DNA of 64,000 nucleotides, taken from assembly GCA_033002965.1 (NCBI GenBank), contig JAURVB010000001.1, forward strand, positions 124,001-188,000. Direction: 5' to 3'. This DNA comes from Piper betle. Lineage: Eukaryota > Streptophyta > Magnoliopsida > Piperales > Piperaceae. A program made the translations under genes and the position numbers. Below are positions 43,461 through 55,440 of this stretch, one piece after another (the stretch's first letter is position 1; each line of letters begins with the position of its first letter). The notes beneath the pieces are model-generated. The model had not been told where the DNA came from, ran no database searches, and saw only the letters and a list, made by a program, of their open reading frames with translations.

Positions 43461-44238
43461 GCTTTAGAAATTTGTGTTGTTCTAAGTGCTTAGTCAATGG
43501 CAAACTCCACTGCCCGCTTAGGAGGTAACCCTAGAAGTTCTTCTAGGAATACACATATTCACGGACTGAATCCTCCCCTGAACCAAATTAGCGAATGCTA
43601 GTGCTTTCTTCTAGACAACGGGTTCTGGAAAATGTTGTCCATTGAAAGCTACCACAAATTCTGCCCACGTGATGGAAGAAATCTCATGTCGATGGAAGGT
43701 GGTTTTTTTTCCATGGATTTCCACCAGTAAGATGCTTCCTCTTGAAACATGCATGTTGCCAATCTCACTTGATGGCGGTGGGGCACCGACAGTGCTCTAA
43801 ACACTTTTTCGGTTATGTCAACCCAGCTCTCCGTCTTCATTGGATCGATCCCTCCAACAAATAGTTCAGCTCCATTCTTCTAGAACTTTTGCATAGTGTA
43901 TCGTTCACTATCATCCACAGCTAGCGGCACCACTTGTTGGACTACCGATGGCACTAGGTTTGGAAGCTCCCTCGCTCGCCTCGGTCAGATAAACCTGCCC
44001 GCCCTTAGGCACTCCCTTGATCACCATCTAGGACATTACTAGGACCCGCTGCCGAGTTTAAGCCTCCATTCCCGGTTACCACTCTCGGTAATCGCTGCAT
44101 AATATTTTGAACCACAGAATTTGTATTTTCTGAAGCTTGCGCTAGTCCTTGTATGACCATCAAGATTTGGGCCAACACATTCTCTGTGTTCAAATTTGAC
44201 TGTGCAGATCAGCTTGACTGTCTACGGGTGCCTACCAT
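43461..44238 (-). pseudogene. B2 gag fused to pre-RT segment
   Basis: An ATG at 44238 (MVGTRRQSS) is followed by a TGA at codon 10, so the first long frame opens only at 44193 (NTENVLAQILMVIQGLAQAS). The capsid stretch 43840-43649 (ESWVDITEKVFRALSVPHRH, EEASYWWKSM) follows. After the SVREYV motif the zinc knuckle and protease are absent and the linker GLPPKRAVEFAID begins. The junction is the same as in B1. Confidence 0.8.
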
Positions 44239-44408
44239 CTGAAACATCGAACCATCATGGTTCATTAATATTTTTTTTTAGTTATCACTTAGGTTTATTA
44301 GTAGCAAATGAATTTGTTAATTCAAAACACAACACAGTGGGAAAAGATAATTAGTGGACTTTTCAACAAGGTACTTGAGTCATAAAATGTGAGCTTGTGG
44401 GAAACCTG

Positions 44409-44420
44409 GCTCTGAAACCA
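44409..44420 (-). promoter_or_regulatory. B2 primer-binding site (one mutation)
   Basis: The minus strand reads TGGTTTCAGAGC two bases from the 5' LTR end, one change from TGGTATCAGAGC. Confidence 0.85.
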
Positions 44421-44422
44421 CC

Positions 44423-47400
44423 TATAACGACCAGCCATTTTTCACAATATTATGGGCCTTGCTAGCCAGGTGTTTCTCAAAATTTAACAAAAACCAACCC
44501 TATAACGACCAGTCCTAACCGGACCGGGTGTTACTTAAAAGGTTACATGAATAATATGAAAGCAAATAAGTCTAGCATTTCTAACTCAAAAGAACTTATA
44601 TTTTAATTGACAATGCATGAAGTAATTATCCCACAGTCTTGGACCGTTTCCCATAGCCACATTTATAACACAAGAAAAGTAAAAAGAGAAGTCCGCTTAT
44701 TCTCTGTCCACCTTGTCCTCTCTTAGTCTTTAGTTCCAGCTACTAACCTGCGGAGGCAATTCTGCGTTAGTGATTAACCACTAAGCCATATAATTAAATA
44801 AAACAAGTCCATAAACTCCCTATCGTTATCTATAATATTGGCAGTTGTGACCATTCCAACATGTCCACTTATTAGCTGATGGTTCAATCCACAATGTCCA
44901 TTAGTTGGCTGATGGGTCAGTCCACCATGTCCATCTATTGGCTGATGGATCAGTCCATCATGTCCATTACCGGCTGGTGAGTCGAATCTGCCATGTCCGT
45001 TATCGGCTGGTGAGTCCAATCCACCATGTCCATTAGTTGGCTAATGAGTTAGTCCACCATGTCCATCTATTGGCTGATGGGCCAGTCCACAATGTCCGTA
45101 ATTGGCTAGCGAGTCCAATCCGCCATGTCCAATTTATTCGCTGATGGATCAGTCCATCATGTCCATTACTGGCTAGCGAGCCCAATCGGCCATGTCCGTT
45201 ATTGGCTGGTGAGTCCAATCCACCATGTTTGTAATTGGTTGGCGAGTCCAATCCGCTATGTCAAATTTATTGTCTCATGGGTCAGTCCATCATATCCATT
45301 ACCGGCTGGCGGTCAATTCCGCCATGTCCGTTATTGACTGGTGAGTCCAATCCACCATATCCGTAATTGGCTGGTGAGTTAAATTCGCCATGTCCAATTT
45401 ATTGGCTGATGGGTCAGTCCATCATGTCCATTACCGGCTGGCTAGTCCAGTCTGCCATGTTCGCTATCGGCTGGTGAGTCCAATCTACCATGTCCGTAAT
45501 TGGCTGGCGAGTCCAATCCGCCATGTCCAATTTATTGGCTGATGGGTCAGTCCATCATGTCCATTACCGGCTGGCGAGTCTAATCCGCCATGTCCGTTAT
45601 CGGCTAGTGAGTCCAATCAACCATGTTCGTAATTGGCTGGCAAGTCTAATCCATCATGTCCAATTTATTAGTTGATGGGTCAGTCCATCATGCCCATTAT
45701 TTGATTATGAAGGGCGTAGCCCATGTAAAATTGAGTCAATTCCTCGACCTCAGTTGCAACCGGTGCATGGTGGTCGAATTTCGGCTTTGGCTGACCAAGT
45801 TGTCCACAAGGGAAAATACAACATTTTAGATAATTATACGGACTTGGATATTTCAAACTTGTAGCTGCGACCAATGATCCTAATATGAACGAGGACATAA
45901 AATTATACATAAGTATAATTTTGTTCGAGTAGAAATGCATCCAACTAAATGACTAATATATATATCACTATTAAATTTCAACAATATTAAATACTTAAAC
46001 TATTCATGTGATATAATCATTTAAATCCTACTTTACAATTATAATCTAGATCATAATTAACACTTTACAAATAATAAAATAATTATCAACTTATAAACAA
46101 ATATTTAATTACTATTATTAGTATATTTTCCTTTAAGACGATAATTACTTAACCACAATCTTGATAATTTAGTTTACGGTTTTATATCTTCAATCATTAT
46201 CCTTATTCATAGCAATTTAGTTAAATAAGTTGTACGATTAAATTATTTAAAATAATTTGTATTATTCTAATTCAAAAATATTATTAATACAATTATTTTA
46301 AATAATTCGACTAAATAAAATTTCGAACTTTATTTATTTTCATTATGCTATTTAGGTTCAACGCTAGTGATTGTTACTCAACTATGGTTTGATAACCCAT
46401 TTTCTATATTACTGACTCGTTATTAAAATAATCACTTCATTTACCTAATATTAAATTTAATATTGTAAAGGTAAAAAATTTCTTTTATTAATTACTTATC
46501 ACTGTCAGATTTAATTTAATCGCTTATTGTGTGCCGATTAATTATCGACTGTTTATCATTACCGTATTTTTATTACTTATGTCCATGTCGATTTCGTCCA
46601 ATAATTAATTAATTTAGTAACTTTAATCTGTATCCCATTAAAATAATTATTTTTAAAGATTTATTACGAGTTCGTATTATTTTTAACTACTCGGTATCGA
46701 GTCAACCAGTATTTACAGATTTGCCACCGTGAGTTTCTTCTTCTTCTTCTTCTTCTTCTTCTTCCCGTTGGCCCTCCTCTTGTTCCAGCTTTTCCTTGGC
46801 ACAACTCAGATTGCGCCCTTCTTCTTTATTCCCTATGCAACCTAATTCAACAACCATCTAAACATCCAAATCAAGCATCAACAATGAATTAAAACAGCCA
46901 AATCAAGCATCAACAATGAATTAAAACAACCAAAGATGAAGTCTAACGTCCACGTTTTACAGCAGCTATCCAAGGTGACCTTCCTGCACCCAAAACCCAG
47001 TCTTGGCATCTTTTTCTTCAACCCAAAACCAGATCACTTCCTTTCCTAACTGCTTCCCTTCCCTAGCAATCCAATTGGAAGCCTAAAGCTCGTGCCTTTC
47101 AGCAACTATCCATGTCCCACTCTGTTCTGAACCAAGGCGCGACTCCTGGCCAGCAGCACTGGCGGGACTGCAAATTGAACTCCTTCTGGCCAGCAGCACC
47201 ACTAGAAACTCTTCCCTTCTCCCTGCACGACAACCCAACGTCAAGGCTAAGCGCTGTGAGCATGCATGGCGTGCGCCTTGGCCGGCGAACTGGTATAGAT
47301 GTCTCGGATTCCTCCACAGCGCTGCTCCTTACAACTCCGCCCATATCCAGCTGTAATTCCGCCACCACTTGGAAACCAGGGACATGGCGAGCCCTCCTTT

Positions 47401-47944
47401 CAACCCAGCAGCAAGAGAGGATGTCGGGGTTGTGAGGGAATGCCTTGCAAACGTTTTTACGATCGCCCATCTTGCCAAAATTTCAGACTACTAAGCCATG
47501 GACGGGATTCTAGTTTTCAGTTTAGTTCTTATTGTTTATTTTTTATTTCAAACTTAATTTCTCATGATTATCAAGCTTATTATCAATTAAAAAGACATAT
47601 GAATGCATGAAAATTAAGAAGAGGAAGATAGGAAGGTTGCCCAAGCAAGGAAGATGCCGGCTCCTGTAAGGAAGAGGAGAAGAAGATGAGAGCGTAATGA
47701 CACCCCCCTCACAATTTATAAAATGAAAAAAGACGTCCCTTCCCCAAAAATGGCTAGGGTCTGTGAAAACACACCAACACCAGTATTTTATTCCTTTACC
47801 CCGGTAACCGGGTAAAGAATAAAATATTTAACCAGGTGGACTTAACCGGGTAGAGATTATAATATAATTAATATTATTTCTCTAACGTTCGATCCTTCCT
47901 TGCCTGAGTCGAATATATATATATTTCTTTCCACGGTCTTTACA
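44423..47944 (-). repeat. B2 5' LTR (right copy)
   Basis: It starts TATAACGACC (TG to TA change) at 44423 and ends GGTCTTTACA at 47944. It is colinear with the left LTR, including the 33-bp array (44860-45700) and a CTT run at 46735-46765. One extra copy of a short ATCAAGCATCAACAATGAAT segment is present near 46870-46930. Confidence 0.9.
44860..45700. repeat. Array of about 33-bp units in B2 right LTR
   Basis: The same unit family as in the left LTR occurs here, with a slightly different unit order. Confidence 0.9.
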
Positions 47945-48184
47945 AATAACCCACCCGAATACAATCTAATGCGTCCAAATGCGTTATTTGGCATAAAACT
48001 ATTATTGCAATCAAACATATAAAAAGAAAAATACTGCATACTTTCATATATTATGATAACTCATTTCTCACCATCTTTTCGACGTTATCATTATATGTTC
48101 AGGTACACCTGACTCTCATCGCTAATAACTCACGGCTGGCTTCAACTCAGCAAGTGGTATCATTATATATTCAGGTACACCTGA
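47945..48184 (-). mobile_element. A1 3' LTR, right part, truncated
   Basis: It resumes the A1 LTR (AATAACCCACCCGAAT) and reaches the ACTCAGCA region, about 80 bases short of the U3 start. A segment with ATTCAGGTACACCTGA is present twice, at about 48090 and 48160. The LTR start, polypurine tract and end of pol are deleted at the junction with 48185. Confidence 0.75.
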
Positions 48185-49020
48185 TCTCGTGTTTCGCTTA
48201 GTCAGAGAGAACATCAGAGAATGTGATCTGCTAACGCGAAATAAACCTCACGTCTGCACTGATTATCATAACTTTTATGCCTATCTTGAGCTGCTGTCAT
48301 TCTCCTCCTAATCCACATTACCACTTTCTATGTCTATTGGATCATCTCTTACCCAACTACTATTGGCTCGCTACCCTATACCCAACATAATGGGGATCGA
48401 CATGGTTTGTCGTACAGTGCCATCCACTAGAGGTAGGTGCTCTTCCCAACTTCCTCCAAAATCCTAAATGCAGGCCTAGAGCAAATCCTCTAGGATCTTT
48501 ATAGTCCTCTCAGTTTGCCCATCTGTCTGTGGGTGAAAGGTGGTGCTAAATCTCGATTCAGTGCCCATAGTTGCCTGGAAAGCCTTCCAAAATCTAGATG
48601 TGAACCTTGGATCCCTGTCTGATATGATCTCCCATGGTACTCCATATAGCTTGACCATCTGGTCTATATACAGCGTGGCTAAAGTGTTTAGTTGATAATC
48701 AATCTTGATTGGTGTGAAATGTATGCCTTTTGTTGGTCGATCTACTATGACCCATGTTGCATACTTTTGTTGGAGGGTCCTAGGTAACCAACTACAAAGT
48801 CAAACACTATACTCTCCCACTTCCACTGTAGTGCTTCCAATGGCTGTAGCATTCCACCTAGGCGTACATGTTCAGCTTTCACTTGTTGGCACACTAAACA
48901 TTAGGCAACTGTGTCGTATACCTCTTCATTCTTGGCCACCAATATATTCGTCGTACATCTTCACTCCACCTGGTTGCATTGAGCATCTCGACGTGTGAGC
49001 TTCATGAAGAATCGTACATC
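48185..49020 (-). pseudogene. A1 integrase remnant
   Basis: The frame 48658-48476 carries MVKLYGVPWEIISDRDPRFT and STTFHPQTDGQTERTIKILE, with the second aspartate and the glutamate of the DD35E triad. Between 48475 and 48185 the C-terminal part (a MTAAQDRHKSY-like stretch) is detectable across stops. The segment 48659-49020 matches the first catalytic aspartate and finger region in broken frames. The pol C-terminus is missing. Confidence 0.75.
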
Positions 49021-49949
49021 AAAGTCTGGGACACTCTGGAACACTTGGCACAAAGAGTTAACTTCTAAGTCTAACTAACCCATCTGCATTTTTGGTCAAT
49101 TCCAGATGTGTTCCCTGTTCCAACCATTCCCTCAACTGTGGATCTACTTCCTATGCAATCTTGATTTGCTCAAGTACACTCGGCTGCATGGCTAGTCGTG
49201 TCATCATTCCACCCAACTATTTTTGGCATGTAATTAACTGAGTTAGTGACACTGCTGCCAATCCTGGGGAGTATGAGACTCCTCGCCTCCTGCTCAATGC
49301 ATCTGCTACCACATTCGCTTTACCCTTGTGGTTTGCCATGTCGATCTCATAGTCTGCTAACATCTCCAGCCATCTTCTCTGTCTGCTGTTCTAATCCTTC
49401 TGTGTGAAGATGTATTTCAGACTCTGCTGATCAGTCAAAAGTCTGAAAAACATTCCATATAAGTAGTGCCTCCAGATTCAGAGAGCGAATATAATTGCTG
49501 CAAGCTCTAGGTCATGTGTAGGATAGTTACTCTCATGCACCTTGAGCTAGTGAGATGCATAGGCTATAATCTTATCCCTCTTCATCAAAACACAACCTAA
49601 GCCAATCCCTGAGACATTTGTGTAAACTACGAAATCCTCAAATCCCTTAAGCAATGTGAGGATAGGTGCCGAAGTCAATCTCCTTCAGCGTCCTTAAACT
49701 CCACTCACACTCATCTGTCCATTTGAACTGTTCCTCCTTCATAGTCAGCTGTGTAAGAGGGCCTGCTATGGAAGAAAAATCCTGAATAAACCGACTGTAG
49801 TATCCAGCTAGGCCGAGGAAACTCCAAACCTCTATAGGTGTCTTTGGTTGTTCCCACTGCACTACTGCTTCTATCTTGACTAGATCTACTGAAATGCCTA
49901 ATGCTGAGATGATATGGCCGAGAAAGTGCACTTCTGACAACCAAAAACT
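49021..49949 (-). pseudogene. A1 RNase H and RT thumb
   Basis: The frame 49940-49647 encodes [40 protein letters not shown] and [19 protein letters not shown], the RT thumb/connection. RNase H follows in broken frames to about 49270 (the minus strand includes a DALSRRR-like stretch). The RT is interrupted at 49950, where the inserted composite begins. The coding path resumes at 53951 in the same frame if the insertion and one AAACT copy are left out. Confidence 0.82.
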
Positions 49950-52900
49950 TGTAACGACCCGCCCGAACCGGACCAGGTGTTACTTAAAAATATAGTTAAT
50001 GTAAAAGTAATATTCCATAACATGAAGTGAAATACAGCAATTATGTCACGCAACATGTAATATGAATCATAACAATAAATCATGTTCTCTAAAATATAAA
50101 ATAACTGTCCCACAGTCTCAGATCATTTCCCATAGCCACATTTATAACACAAGAAAATAATAAGGAAGTCCAACTTTATTATCGATTCACCATACCTGGG
50201 TTGGTAAAAGAACCACCAACCACACTTCTATTCTTTAGTCCCAAAGCTGCTCCCTTGCGAAGGCAATTCCGCGTTAGTGATAAAACCACTAAGCCGCATA
50301 ATTAAATGAAACAAGTCAATAAAATCCCTATTATCATTTCACCCGTTTTTATTATAGTTTCACAAGTCTTTTAGTAATTATCTCTCAAGTCAATCTAAGA
50401 TTAGTAATTTGTCTCTCAAGTCATTCTAAGATTAGTAATTTGTCTCTCAAGTCATTCTGAGATTAGTAAGAGTCGACTCCCAACTCATTCTGAGATTAGA
50501 AAATGTCTCCCAGCACATTCTTAGATTAGGTGGTCTCCCAATTCATCTTAGGATTAATCATGGTCTCCCAGTTCATTCTGAGATTAAAAATCGCCTCCTA
50601 GCTCATTCTGAGATTAGAAAACGTCTCCCAGCTCATCCTGAGATTAGGTGGTCGCCCAATTCATCTTGAGATTAGTTATGGTCTCCCGGTTCATTCTGAG
50701 ATTAAAAATTGACTCCCAGCTCATTCTGAGTTTAGAAAAACGTCCCCCGGCTCATCCTGAGGTTAGGTGGTCTCCCAATTCATCTTGAGATTAGTCATGG
50801 TCTCCCAAGTTCATTATGAGATTAAAAATTAACTCCTAGCTCATTCTGAGTTTAGAAAAACGTCCCCAGCTCATTCTGAGGTTAGGTGGTCTCCCAATTC
50901 ATCTTGAGATTAGTCATGGTCTCCCAGTTCACTGTGAGATTAGAAATCGTCTTCTAGCTCATTCTTAGATTAGGTGGTCTTCCAATTCATCTTGAGATTT
51001 GTCATGGTCTTCCAGTTCATTTTGAGATTAGGTGGTCTCCCAATTCATCTTGAGATTAGTCATAGTCCCCCAATTCATCTTGAGGTTAAAATCGTCTCCC
51101 AGCTCATTCTGAGATCAGTGCCGACAAAGGCTACCAATTTGGGAAAAATACAACATTCCATATTGTTATACCAGTTGGGAAAATAAAACATTTCAAATAA
51201 TTATACGGACAATACAACATTTCAAATAATTATACCGGCAATAAACATTTCAAATAATTATACGAAAACACATAGTAATTTTAAAGGTGCGGCCTCGTGT
51301 CGGACTGAATCAATTCCTTGACCCTGGTTGCGCCACAGCGCATGGTGGTCGAATCTAGGCTCAGGCCGACCTAGACTGCCAACAAGGGAAAATACAACAT
51401 TTCAGATAATTATACGGACCTGGATATTTCGAACTCGAACCTACGACCACTGATCCTAATCTGAACGAGAATATAAAATTATACATAAGTATAATTCTAT
51501 CCGAGTAGGTATGCATGCAATTAAATATCTAATATATATATCATTTGCAAAATATTAAATAATAAATTATCAACAAATCTAATGAGATAATTAATTATTC
51601 CTGTGACATAATTATTTAAGTCCTACTTTACATTCTAAATTAATTATCTAACTCAATTAATACCTAATAGTTGATAAAATAATTATTACTAATAAACAAG
51701 TATTAAAATTTTCCTTTGCGGTGATAATTATTTAACCCCGATCTTGATGATTTAGTTGACGGTTATAATTTTTTAATCGCTACTATTATTTACAGCAATT
51801 TAATTAATTAAGTTGTTCAATTAAATTATTTATAATAATTTGTATTATTTTAATTCATAAATATTATTAATAAAATTATTTTTAATTATTTGACTCAATA
51901 AAATTTCGAACTTTATTTATTTTTATTAGTCTAATTAGGTTCAACGCGAGTGATTTCTACCCGACTATAGTTTAATAACCCATTTTCTACATTACTTATT
52001 TGTTATTAAAATAATCACTTTATTTACCTAATATTAAATTTAATAAGGTAAAGGTAAACTCTTTATTTTATTAATCACTTATAACCGTCCGATTTAATTT
52101 AATCGCTTTTATTACGCCGATTAATTATCGACCGTTTATGCTTACCGTATTTTTATTACTTACATCCATGTCGACTTCGTCCAATAATTAATTAGTTTAG
52201 TAACTTTAACCCATAACCTATTAAAATAATTATTTTTAAAGATTTATTACGAGTTCAAATTTTTTTTAACTCGAGTCAATATCGAGTCAACAAGTATTTA
52301 CAGAATTGCCACCACCCTTCTTCTTCTTCTTCTTCTTCTTCTCCGGCGTGCTCTATTCCCGACACCAGGTGCACTCCAGCCGCAGCCACCAACCACCTCC
52401 AGCCGCCGTCAATCGTCGCCGACCAGCCCTGCCATGCCGTTGCGGTGTCACCCTGGCCAACTCCGGCCTTCTTCCAACCACGGCGACGCCTGCATCGACC
52501 TCCTTGCGTCGCGCCCGCGGTGGCATTTCCACCGCCGGCGAGCGTCGCCGCCTCAATTGGGTGGTCGCCTCATCACCCTCGACCACCTATCTACCTTCCC
52601 TGGCCATATTGGAACCCGTTGCCACCCAGGACGGCCGGATTTCTTCCCCTACCGCCGCCGCCCCTGTTTTTGCCGCTATTACTGTTTTTGGTCATTTACC
52701 ACCCTAGGCCGGCATCCACACCCGTGATATTGACCCTACATTGATCGACGAAAAGGGTAGAATCATCTTTCGACGTCGGAACGACCCTCGCAACCGATTT
52801 CCGGCGACCTTGCTTGTGCTTCCCCATTTCGCCGAAACAGGGGACGCGACAACCGAATTAAAGTTTAATTGTTTTGTTTAGTTTCTTTCTTGTTGATTTT

Positions 52901-53269
52901 CAACTTTAATCCTCACGATTATAAAGCATATTATCAAATTAAAATATTCATGCAAGAAAATTAAGAAGCGGGAGATAGGAAGAATATCTAAGAAGGGAAG
53001 AAGACATGCTGGCAAGGAAGAGGAAAAGAGAATGCGAATGAAGGCTAGGGTGGAGGACGTCCTTTACAAAATGAAATGATGGCTAGGATTTGTGGAAACA
53101 CACCAACACCCATATTTTATTCCTTTAATAGGGTAACCGGGTAAAGAATAAAATATTTAACCAGGTAGACTTAACCGGGTAGAGAATATAATATAATTAA
53201 TATTAATTCTCTAACATTCGATCCTTCCCTGCCTGTGTCGAATAAAAAAAATTTTCCACAGTCTTTACA
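49950..53269 (-). repeat. B3 3' LTR
   Basis: It runs from TGTAACGACCCGCCC to CAGTCTTTACA (3320 bases). In place of the 33-bp array of B1/B2 it has an array of 30-bp CTCATTCTGAGATTAG units. An AT-rich middle and a GC-rich U3 part (52310-52730) with a CTT run follow. It is the reverse complement of the LTR at 655-3405. Confidence 0.88.
50385..51115. repeat. Array of about 30-bp units in B3 LTR
   Basis: Roughly 24 units of the GTCTCCCAGCTCATTCTGAG plus ATTAGAAA type occur, alternating with a GGTGGTCTCCCAATTCATCT variant. This gives a higher-order pattern of several units. Confidence 0.9.
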
Positions 53270-53503
53270 ATCTCCCCAACTTGGAAATATTTCGTCCTCG
53301 AAATATCATAACAGGCAACAGAACAATTATGATTAACTTTATTTATTTCTTTGGGATCAGTTCATGCCGCTACAATTATAAAACTCCTATGCCATAAACA
53401 GGCTAGGGTATTTCCTTGTCATTTCTTGTTCAGTCTCCCATGTAGCTTCTTCTAACCCCTGATTTTTCCACAATACTTTTACCAAAGGAATTTCCTTATT
53501 CCA
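53270..53503 (-). pseudogene. B3 pol C-terminus and polypurine end
   Basis: The minus strand encodes KEIPLVKVLWKNQ, EEATWETEQEMTRKYPSLF and a stop, the group II chromodomain-like tail. The CCCCAACTTGGAAATATTTCG (antisense) end precedes the LTR. It stops abruptly at the TRIM. Confidence 0.82.
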
Positions 53504-53950
53504 CAACTTAGTCCCACATCTAATACCTACTGGGAGAAGATCTTGTTTATAAGTGAGAATGGACTATAGATCTTTAACTTGGGTTAACCATTTTAAAGAA
53601 ATGACTTAGGCCCATTATGTTGCACTTTGGGCTGGGTCGTTACAGATGGTATCAGAGCAACCTGGTTCCGTGTTAGATGGTGAGCTGGACTAGAGACGTT
53701 GGCTAGGCTACCGGTCACGGGCCAGAAAGGTTGTGGGCTGGGGCTAGCAACGGGCCAAATATAGGCATCTCGGGGACGAAATTTCCTAAAGTTGGATTGT
53801 GAGATCCCTCAACTTAGTCCCACATCTAATACCTACTGGGAGAAGATCCTGTTTATAAGTGGGAATGGACTATAGATCTTTAACTTGGGTTAACCATTTT
53901 AAAGAAATGACTTAGGCCCATTACGTTGCACTTTGGGCTGGCTCATTACA
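53504..53950 (+). mobile_element. Second TRIM copy, 5'-truncated
   Basis: The first LTR (53504-53644) lacks its first dozen bases. A primer site TGGTATCAGAGC at 53647-53658, the internal region with GGGACGAAATTTCCT and a complete second LTR (53798-53950, TGTGAGATCC...TCATTACA) follow. The internal region is close to that of the copy at 20452. It has no own target duplication; only the composite does. Confidence 0.85.
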
Positions 53951-54295
53951 AAACTGCACTTCAAAACATCCCATACAATCTATGCTCTCTCAGTGTCTGC
54001 AAGACCATCCTCCGATGCTACTCATGCTCTTCCCTAGACGAAGAATATACCAGTATGTCATCCACGAAGACAAACACAAACTGGTCTAGGTATGGACTGA
54101 ACACTCCATTACGTTGCACTTTGGGCTGGCTCATTACAAAACTGCACTTCAAAACATCCCATACAATCTATGCTCTCTCAGTGTCTGCAAGACCATCCTC
54201 CGATGCTACTCATGCTCTTCCCTAGACGAAGAATATACCAGTATGTCATCCACGAAGACAAACACAAACTGGTCTAGGTATGGACTGAACACTCT
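53919..54295. repeat. 188-bp tandem duplication across TRIM end and A1 RT
   Basis: The segment starting CATTACGTTGCACTTTGGGC at 53919 recurs at 54107, including the TRIM LTR end and about 150 bases of A1 RT. The copies are virtually identical, so the event is younger than the composite insertion. Confidence 0.92.
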
Positions 54296-54780
54296 ATTCA
54301 TCAAGTCCATAAAAACTGCTAGGGCATTGGTCAATCCAAAAGGCATGACCAAAAACTCGTAGTGTCCATATCTCACCCTGAATGCAATCTTCGAAATATC
54401 TTCACAAACTGGTCCAGGTATGGACTAAACACTCTATTCATCAAGTCCATAAAAATTGCTAGGGCATTGGTCAATCCAAAAGGCATGACCAAAAACTCGT
54501 AGTGTCCATATCTCACCCTGAATGCAATCTTCGAAATGTCTTCTGCTCTAAACTTCAACTGGTAGTATCCTAACCTCAAATCAATCTTCGAGAAGATGAC
54601 TGCTGAGCTTAATTGATCAAATAGGTCATCAATGTGAGGAAGAGGGTATCTATTCTTAATAGTCGCATCGTTTAACATCATGTAATCATTGCATAAACAC
54701 ATGCTTCCATCCTTCTTCCTCACGAGTAACACTGGTGCACCCCATGGGGAAACACTCGGTCTAATGAATCTTTGATCCAA
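53951..54780 (-). pseudogene. A1 reverse transcriptase, palm and fingers
   Basis: The frame 54780-54373 encodes [68 protein letters not shown] and [16 protein letters not shown], typical Tekay-group RT. The catalytic region that follows is scrambled by the two tandem duplications. The right part joins the gag-protease side and the left part joins the thumb across the composite insertion. Confidence 0.88.
54263..54543. repeat. 140-bp tandem duplication in A1 RT
   Basis: CACAAACTGGTCTAGGTATG at 54263 recurs at 54403 with few changes, through the segment encoding the [11 protein letters not shown] region on the minus strand. It overlaps the end of the 188-bp duplication. Confidence 0.9.
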
Positions 54781-55440
54781 TAATGTCTGTAACTATTCCT
54801 AGAGTTCCTTGAGCTCAAGAGGTGCCATCTTGTATGGAGCTCTTGAGATCGGTGTTGTTCATGGCATCAACTTGATGGCGAGGTTTACCTCTCTATCTAG
54901 CGGCAATCTAATAACCTCTTTGGGGAATACGTTAGTGAATTCTTTTACCACTAGAACCTCCTCAATGCTCGGCTCATCTCCTGAACCACTCTGCTCAGCC
55001 AAAATTAACATTGCCATTATCAAGTCATTGCCTCTATCCAACTATCTCACTACATTTTGATAGGATATCCATCCTTGTTATCTATCTCTGCCTTGACCTT
55101 AGAAGAAAAAGTGGCATCTTATGTGGAGAAAGTCACTATCTTTCTTATGCAATCTATCACAGCTCCTTGCTTGGACATTGAGTTCATCCCAAATATCACA
55201 TCAAACTCTTGTAGCTTGAACAATATTAAATCGGCTACAAGTTGTCCCTGTTGAATCTCAATAGGGACATTACGCACACTCTTGCCTATAGCTATCACAC
55301 TACCGGTGGGAGTGGACACTAATAGTGAATGTCATAACTCTTCTATCTTCCATCCAATTCTACTTATGTGTGTATACAAAATAAAAGAGTGTGTGCAGCC
55401 ATAATCAAATAAGACACGTTCATATACAAATCTTACTAGA
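54781..55440 (-). pseudogene. A1 protease and protease-RT linker
   Basis: The frame 55319-55119 (STPTGSVIAIGKSVRNVPIE, FDVIFGMNSMSKQGAVIDCI) is the second half of the retropepsin domain. The active-site region is just upstream in a broken frame (LFDYGCTHSF, usually DTGATHSF, so DYGC). 55041-54859 (EVLVVKEFTNVFPKEVIRLP) is the linker before RT. No zinc-knuckle/protease deletion is present here, in contrast to the B elements. Confidence 0.82.

Larger units (their letters stand above)
37151..47944 (-). mobile_element. Element B2: long-LTR Tekay-like element (10.8 kb), defective
   Basis: Two LTRs of 3533 and 3522 bases (37151-40683, 44423-47944) enclose a 3.7 kb internal region in the order gag, RT, RNase H, integrase on the minus strand. 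Target duplications GATAA and AATAA flank it (one mismatch), and the A1 LTR is colinear across the site. Compared with B1 it still has RT but shares the loss of gag zinc knuckle and protease. Stops and frameshifts affect every domain. Confidence 0.92.
49950..53950 (-). mobile_element. Composite insertion: B3 LTR + B3 pol tail + TRIM, flanked by AAACT
   Basis: The left end is TGTAACGACCC (B LTR, antisense). The right end is the sense TRIM LTR end GGCTCATTACA. AAACT precedes (49945-49949) and follows (53951-53955), and the A1 RT frame is continuous across one copy of it. Inside are a full antisense B LTR, 234 bases of B internal sequence and a 5'-truncated TRIM in sense orientation. The two ends come from different families, which is not how a normal LTR element looks. 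Confidence 0.8.
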
